Shown here in pieces: positions 21,045 through 25,001 of a DNA stretch of 25,001 nucleotides (positions are counted from its first letter, which is position 1; the number at the start of each line of letters is the position of its first letter). Source of the DNA: Candidatus Ratteibacteria bacterium. Its GTDB lineage: Bacteria > CAIJMQ01. The position numbers and the translations under genes were made by a program. The stretch is from the NCBI GenBank assembly GCA_028715665.1, contig JAQURI010000006.1, positions 1-25,001 on the forward strand, written 5' to 3'. The notes beneath the pieces are model-generated. The model was not told where the DNA came from, did not search any database, and saw nothing but the letters and a program-made list of their open reading frames with translations.

Positions 21045-22145
21045 TCAGTTGGATTTTCTTCCTGCAATGCCTTTTGTCGCTTTGGATATTTTCTTCGCGG
21101 GTTCTTTAGGTCTCAAAGACCGGGTCGCTTTGCCCGCCAGCCACATTTCGGAATTGCCGATTGCCTGAAGTTCCTTTGTAAGTTGCTTTTGATAGTTTGG
21201 TTTACCGCAAGCAGATAAAACTCTTGCAGTTTCCAAACCGGAAGCGACCCTTTTATATAGTTTTTCAAACACCGGCATTACAGCATCCCTAAATTTGGGC
21301 TTCCAATCAAGCGCACCGCGTTGGGCTGTAGCTGAACAGTTAGCATACATCCAATCCATGCCGTTTTCGCTTACAAGACGGATCAAACTTTCTGTTAATT
21401 CTTCAACCGTTTCATTAAATGCTTCGCTAGGACTATGTCCGTGCTTTCTAAGAACCTTGTATTGCGCTTCCATAATACCCGCCAAAGCGCCCATAAGCAC
21501 ACCGCGTTCGCCTGTCAAATCGCTGTAAACTTCTTTTTTGAATGTTGTCGGGAAAAGATAACCTGCGCCGATGGCAATGCCTAAAGCGATACATCGCTCT
21601 TTAGCGCGGCCGGTGAAGTCTTGTTCAACGGCAAAACTAGCGTTTATTCCTGCTCCGGAAAGAAAATTTCGTCTGAGTGACGTTCCCGAACCTTTAGGAG
21701 CAACCATTATCACATCAACATTTTTAGGAGGAATGACTTTCGTCTGGTCTTTATACACAATGGAGAACCCGTGAGAGAAATATAATGCTTTACCGGGTTT
21801 AAGACATTTTTTTATAAGAGGCCAGATAGCTTTCTGCGCCGCGTCCGAAACAAGCATTTCTATAATGGTCCCTCTTTTTGCGGCTTCTTCCATGTCGAAT
21901 AAATCTTTACCGGGCTTCCAGCCGTCTGCAACCGCCCTGTCCCAATCCCTCTTAAATTTCTTTGACTGGCCGATGATAACGTTAAATCCGTTATCTTTCA
22001 TATTAAGCGATTGCGCCGGGCCCTGAACGCCGTATCCTATCACCGCAATCGTTTCATTTTTTAGGACTTCGCGCGCTTTCGACATCGGAAATTCTTTGCG
22101 CATAACGACTTCTTCTTTTGTTCCGCCGAAATCAATCTTTGCCAT
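21045..22145 (-). CDS. ilvC: Ketol-acid reductoisomerase
   Basis: 366 residues. The NADPH-binding Rossmann domain has IAVIGYGVQGPAQSLNMKDNG (landmark GYGVQGPAQ), and the phosphate-binding loop QSKKFKRDW. The knotted C-terminal domain has APKGSGTSLRRNF, SDLTGERGVLMGALAG, GHSPSEAFNETVEELTESL (E and D ligands for Mg) and ATAQRGALDW. The enzyme isomerises and reduces acetolactate in valine, leucine and isoleucine synthesis. GPAQ in place of GHAH, and the AFNETVEE run, put it nearer the yeast/plant-like branch than the common bacterial class I form. The last 20 residues are a basic tail (PAKKISKATKGIAGRKSN). AAGGAGGA precedes ATG 22145. No other ilv or leu genes are adjacent. Confidence 0.96.
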   Translation of the reverse strand: MAKIDFGGTKEEVVMRKEFPMSKAREVLKNETIAVIGYGVQGPAQSLNMKDNGFNVIIGQSKKFKRDWDRAVADGWKPGKDLFDMEEAAKRGTIIEMLVSDAAQKAIWPLIKKCLKPGKALYFSHGFSIVYKDQTKVIPPKNVDVIMVAPKGSGTSLRRNFLSGAGINASFAVEQDFTGRAKERCIALGIAIGAGYLFPTTFKKEVYSDLTGERGVLMGALAGIMEAQYKVLRKHGHSPSEAFNETVEELTESLIRLVSENGMDWMYANCSATAQRGALDWKPKFRDAVMPVFEKLYKRVASGLETARVLSACGKPNYQKQLTKELQAIGNSEMWLAGKATRSLRPKEPAKKISKATKGIAGRKSN

Positions 22146-22232
22146 GGAATAAATCCTCCTTTTAGTTAAGATGAAAAAATTGTGTTAAAGTATATCATAA
22201 TTTAGTTTTATATTAGATTTGAAATTCTGTCC

Positions 22233-22967
22233 TTAGATATTTTCTTTCAACTGTTTTGCCCAATTGCAATATTCGCAATTTGGAGAAGATTTGGGCATCT
22301 GCCCTCTTAACAACTCGAGCGCTTTATGAAAAATGTCCAGCGCTCTTTCGACAGAAGTTTTCACTTCCATAAATTTCACATTAAACGGGATACCTTCGTG
22401 AAGTTGGCCGGTATTCGGAACGAAATAAAGAAGATATGCGAGACTATTGGTTTTATGGTTGTTTTTTTCCAGCAGTAAAGTGTAAACATCCATTTGCAAC
22501 TGATAGGCGGGATGGACATCTTCGGCAAAAGAACCTCTGGTTTTATAATCCAACGGCGCATATATATCCCCCGGCAAAATCAAACATTCATCCAGCATCC
22601 CCATCAAAGAAGCATTTTTAGAGTAATCGTTGAAATACAATTTGGGCGGAAGGTGCGGGATAAGTTTGCCTTCGATTTTGCCGTTAAGCAAAGGCGGCAA
22701 GATTTCCTTTGCCCTGTAAGCGTCGAAATATTCTTTTATGACCCTGTCCAACCCCGAAGCGATAGAAGGAAACGCGCCGCGGGGCCTTCTTATGTCGCAA
22801 TTTATCTGCAGCCAAAAACAACGGGGACAATCCCTGAAAATATTCAGGCTGCTGGGGGATAAAACGAATTTGCTTTTATTGTTTCTTTTAATCTTGTTGC
22901 TGTCGTATAGCGCCTGTAAAGCATCGCTCTTTTTGGGCTGAAAATTGAATATTGCCTGCTTTTCCAT
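22233..22967 (-). CDS. PD-(D/E)XK (RecB/Cas4-like) nuclease with four cysteines
   Basis: 244 residues. LSPSSLNIFRDCPRCFWL (36-52) is the start motif of RecB-family nucleases. The active site is Asp125 (GMLDE), then LDYKTRG with Asp140 and Lys142, and AYQLQMDVYTLLL (154-166) with Gln156. Cys47, Cys50, Cys231 and Cys234 (CEYCNW) could hold an Fe-S cluster, as in Cas4 and AddB, though the spacing here is two plus two. No cas, addA or repeat array is nearby. The role may be DNA end processing or repair. It starts 6 bases after the HD-GYP stop, so the two are co-transcribed. Confidence 0.82.
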   Translation of the reverse strand: MEKQAIFNFQPKKSDALQALYDSNKIKRNNKSKFVLSPSSLNIFRDCPRCFWLQINCDIRRPRGAFPSIASGLDRVIKEYFDAYRAKEILPPLLNGKIEGKLIPHLPPKLYFNDYSKNASLMGMLDECLILPGDIYAPLDYKTRGSFAEDVHPAYQLQMDVYTLLLEKNNHKTNSLAYLLYFVPNTGQLHEGIPFNVKFMEVKTSVERALDIFHKALELLRGQMPKSSPNCEYCNWAKQLKENI

Positions 22968-22973
22968 TTGATT

Positions 22974-24068
22974 CTATTTAAATTTAAACCCTTTTTTCTT
23001 GAAAAGTTTTACGCAAGTATCTACAACATCTGCGTCATAAAGCAGGGCTTTTTTGCCGGAAATTTCTTTTAATGCTTCCTCAATTCCCAATGCGGGACGA
23101 TAAGGACGCGCCGAAGACATCGCTTCGACGACATCGGCAACAGCCAATATGCGCGACTCAAGGATTATATCTTCGTTCTTGAGACCGTTTGGATATCCGG
23201 AGCCGTCCATTCTTTCATGATGTTGAAGTGAAATTTGAGCAATAGGCCAAGGGAATTCAATATCTTTCAATATATCATAGGTTATTTGGGGATGATTTTT
23301 TATCAGTTTAAATTCGAGTTCGGTCAATTTAGACGGTTTCATTAGAAGTTCCGCAGGAATATTAATCTTGCCTATATCATGGAGAAGACCGGACATATAA
23401 ACTCCCATAATCTTATCTTTGGGTAAATTCATTTCTCTGGCTATTGCTGAAGCTAATTCTGCTACGCGGCGTTGATGACCTGCAGTAAACATATCTCTTT
23501 TTTCAATTGTCATCGCTATAGCATTAATAGTTTCAGTCAAAATATGTTGGAGTTTAATCGAACTCTCATCAAGCAAGGTTTTTATATGATTATGCTCGGT
23601 CACATCATGTTCAGTTATAAGGATATTTATTACCTTACCCTTATTATCTTTTAAAGCGGTAGCCACTACATGACTAACAAATGTAGTGCCGTTCTTTTTC
23701 CTATTGCGTACCTGACCTTCCCAATGCCCTGTTTTATTTATGATTTTAATTTTATCCTTCATGAATTTTATCGGTTTAGGGTCTATATTGAAAAAAGCCG
23801 GTGTTTTTCCGATCAATTCTCCCTTCTTGTAACCGAAAAGTTCATCCATTGCGGGGTTTGTGTATACAATCGTGCCGTCATTTGATATGACGAACAGAGC
23901 ATCCTGGGTAGTTTCAATAATTTTTAATAGCGTTGCTCTTTCGCTTTCTAATCTCTTACATTCTCCTTCCGAGATTCTGCAGTCTCTTTCCAATCTTTCC
24001 AATTCGGCAATCTCTCGGTGCAGTTCTTCTATTTTTTTTATTGTTTTCTCTTTTTTATTTTTTTTCAT
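22974..24068 (-). CDS. PAS-HD-GYP cyclic-di-GMP phosphodiesterase
   Basis: 364 residues. An N-terminal coiled coil (1-50) leads into a PAS domain (about 48-160, with DALFVISNDGTIVYTNPAM as landmark DALFVIS and ELFGYKKGELIG). An HD-GYP domain (about 175-364) follows, with TAGHQRRVAELA, LLHDIGKI (His230, Asp231), KNHP and HHERMDGSGYPNGL (283-296). All metal and GYP residues are present, so it should degrade c-di-GMP in response to a PAS-bound signal. No membrane helix or receiver domain is seen. TTTAAA, 17 bases, TAAAAT and then 8 bases to the ATG hint at another short-leader promoter. Confidence 0.92.
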   Translation of the reverse strand: MKKNKKEKTIKKIEELHREIAELERLERDCRISEGECKRLESERATLLKIIETTQDALFVISNDGTIVYTNPAMDELFGYKKGELIGKTPAFFNIDPKPIKFMKDKIKIINKTGHWEGQVRNRKKNGTTFVSHVVATALKDNKGKVINILITEHDVTEHNHIKTLLDESSIKLQHILTETINAIAMTIEKRDMFTAGHQRRVAELASAIAREMNLPKDKIMGVYMSGLLHDIGKINIPAELLMKPSKLTELEFKLIKNHPQITYDILKDIEFPWPIAQISLQHHERMDGSGYPNGLKNEDIILESRILAVADVVEAMSSARPYRPALGIEEALKEISGKKALLYDADVVDTCVKLFKKKGFKFK

Positions 24069-24100
24069 TCGGTTTTATTTTACACCTTTTGAAAGGGTTT

Positions 24101-24778
24101 TTAAACAACATATTTTATCGGGTCTTTTAACCCAATTTCTCCAAATCCCTTTTTTCTTAACCTGCAACTATCACATTTTCCGCATGCTAAACCGTTTGCT
24201 GTAGGATTATAGCAACTGTGAGTGATTGAATAATCTACACCTAACTTCATGCCCTTTTTTATAATTTCTGCTTTACTATGATTTATTAAGGGAGAATGAA
24301 TTTTGATGGGTTTGCCTTCAATGCCTTCTTTTGTGGCAAGGTCAGCCATTTTTTGATATGCCTTTAAATATTCTTTTCGGCAATCAGGATAGCCGCTGTA
24401 ATCAACAGCGTTCACGCCGATAAAAATATCATGAGATTTTAAAACTTCAGCCCAGGCAAGAGCATAGGAAAGGAATATTGTATTTCTGGCGGGGACATAT
24501 GTCGAAGGTATTTTTTTGCTTTTAAGATTTTTCTTTCGGGGGACTTTTATGTTATCGGTTAAAGCCGAACCGCCGAAACAGCGAAGGTCTATTTTTAGAA
24601 TTTTATGTTCAGCCACTTTAAAATATTTTGCGACTTTCTTTGCGTTTGATAGTTCCCGTTTATGTCTTTGCCCGTAATCAAAAGTCAAAGCATAAATTTT
24701 AAACCCTCTGCTTTTAGCAATGGCAAGAACCGTTGTTGAATCCAAACCGCCGCTTGTTAAGATAACCGCTTTTTTCAT
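24101..24778 (-). CDS. queC: QueC, 7-cyano-7-deazaguanine synthase
   Basis: 225 residues from ATG 24778. The PP-loop is SGGLDSTT (9-16), and FDYGQRHKREL, VPARNTIFLSYALAWAE and GVNAVDYSGYPDCR are family hallmarks. The zinc site is Cys189, Cys199, Cys202 and Cys205 (HSCYNP then CGKCDSC). It converts carboxy-deazaguanine to preQ0 with ATP and ammonia in queuosine synthesis. The frame continues 44 codons upstream to 24910, but that part crosses two palindromes and lacks family similarity, so it is rejected. No queD, queE or queF is adjacent. A tRNA-Glu gene lies just upstream on the same strand; tRNA-Glu is not a queuosine target, so the link may be chance. Confidence 0.95.
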   Translation of the reverse strand: MKKAVILTSGGLDSTTVLAIAKSRGFKIYALTFDYGQRHKRELSNAKKVAKYFKVAEHKILKIDLRCFGGSALTDNIKVPRKKNLKSKKIPSTYVPARNTIFLSYALAWAEVLKSHDIFIGVNAVDYSGYPDCRKEYLKAYQKMADLATKEGIEGKPIKIHSPLINHSKAEIIKKGMKLGVDYSITHSCYNPTANGLACGKCDSCRLRKKGFGEIGLKDPIKYVV

Positions 24779-24851
24779 GGGAAGGTATCTGAAGGTCAAA
24801 ACGGGAAAGTTTTTGTTTTTATCGCTATTTATATTCGCTCCTTGCCTAATC

Positions 24852-24882
24852 GCCCCAAAATTCTCTTTGACAATTTTGGGGC
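24852..24882 (-). repeat. 11-bp perfect hairpin between tRNA-Glu and queC
   Basis: GCCCCAAAATT (24852-24862) pairs with AATTTTGGGGC (24872-24882) around a 9-base loop. It may end the tRNA transcript or protect a processed end, but no U-run follows. Confidence 0.5.
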
Positions 24883-24906
24883 AGGCTGCGGAGTTAATTC
24901 GTCCAT

Positions 24907-24945
24907 ACAACTTACGTGTCGCCTACGGCGGACAACATAAGTTGT
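24907..24945. repeat. 39-bp palindromic element next to tRNA-Glu
   Basis: ACAACTTACGTGTCGCC (24907-24923) faces GGCGGACAACATAAGTTGT (24927-24945) around TAC, imperfectly paired. The core GTGTCGCC/GGCGGAC resembles the core of the element in larE. It starts 12 bases from the tRNA end. Confidence 0.6.
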
Positions 24946-24957
24946 GGTCTCATTAAG

Positions 24958-25001
24958 CGTCCCCAAGGGGATTCGGACCCCTGTTACCGGGTTGAAAACC
25001 C
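24958..25001 (-). tRNA. tRNA-Glu(UUC), 3' part, cut by the window edge
   Basis: On the minus strand the sequence shows the anticodon loop TTTTCAA (anticodon TTC) with stem partner CCCGG, the TAACA variable segment, the T arm AGGGG-TCCGAAT-CCCCT, the acceptor strand TGGGGAC and discriminator G. This matches the 3' half of bacterial tRNA-Glu almost base for base. The T loop has TCC where TTC is usual. CCA is not encoded (G is followed by CTTA). The 5' half lies beyond the window. Confidence 0.9.

Noticed and set aside
22233..22967. Cas4 of a CRISPR system
   Set aside because: No cas1, cas2, effector or repeat array in the window; cysteine spacing also differs from typical Cas4.
24779..24910. 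N-terminal extension of QueC by 44 codons
   Set aside because: It crosses two palindromes, has no QueC similarity, and QueC proteins begin at the MKKAVILTSGG position (ATG 24778).
24779..24957. preQ1 riboswitch upstream of queC
   Set aside because: No A-rich tail pairing with a short GC hairpin and no ribosome-site overlap of the preQ1 type could be recognised; the structures seen are symmetrical palindromes.

Overview
The window is a 25 kb piece of a bacterial chromosome, about 40% GC and lysine-rich. It probably comes from an anaerobic or metal-rich-habitat lineage. The pseudopilin-like protein, dispersed palindromes, twin ferredoxin-ATPases and complete nickel-pincer cofactor genes would suit an uncultured PVC-type phylum such as Omnitrophota. 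That assignment is inference only, because no ribosomal marker is present. After a short plus-strand segment (1-994), every gene is on the minus strand, so the window reads functionally from right to left.

Right edge to 21045: the 3' part of tRNA-Glu(UUC), then two palindromes, queC, a PAS/HD-GYP c-di-GMP phosphodiesterase, an orphan PD-(D/E)XK nuclease with four cysteines, and ilvC.

20971 to 13922 is a nickel module. It holds an unknown polytopic membrane protein, the nickel repressor nikR, a NicO/UreH-like nickel transporter with a dyad operator over its -10 box, a GNAT acetyltransferase, and the nickel-pincer nucleotide genes larE, larB and larC. An unknown membrane-anchored pseudopilin-like protein is translationally coupled between larB and larC. 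No larA or other user of the cofactor is visible. larE and the GNAT gene have near-identical sigma70 promoters placed so that transcripts should start at the ATG (leaderless). larE and larC each carry an in-frame palindromic insertion.

13758 to 1136 is an iron / Fe-S module of about 12.6 kb in one direction. In transcription order it holds fur, a glycine-rich DUF5320-like gene (both with a Fur box next to the -10), two NifX/NifB-C-like proteins, a second glycine-rich zinc-ribbon protein, a truncated pyruvoyl-dependent arginine decarboxylase, a methyltransferase, OsmC, Mrp/NBP35, a second methyltransferase, a metallo-beta-lactamase-fold protein, a small J protein, a ferredoxin-ATPase, trmO, a second ferredoxin-ATPase, an IscU-like scaffold, feoA, feoB, and a ferredoxin-ASKHA reductive activator. 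This reads as iron uptake coupled to Fe-S cluster assembly and delivery.

The most unusual signals are a family of small palindromic elements that also sit in frame inside proteins, the twin leaderless promoters, a 10-bp-period GGTTAA inverted array between larE and larB, a glycine-rich fusion whose linker is a translated ribosome-binding site, and an arginine decarboxylase fragment joined in frame after tandem stop codons. No intergenic stretch longer than 300 bases exists.
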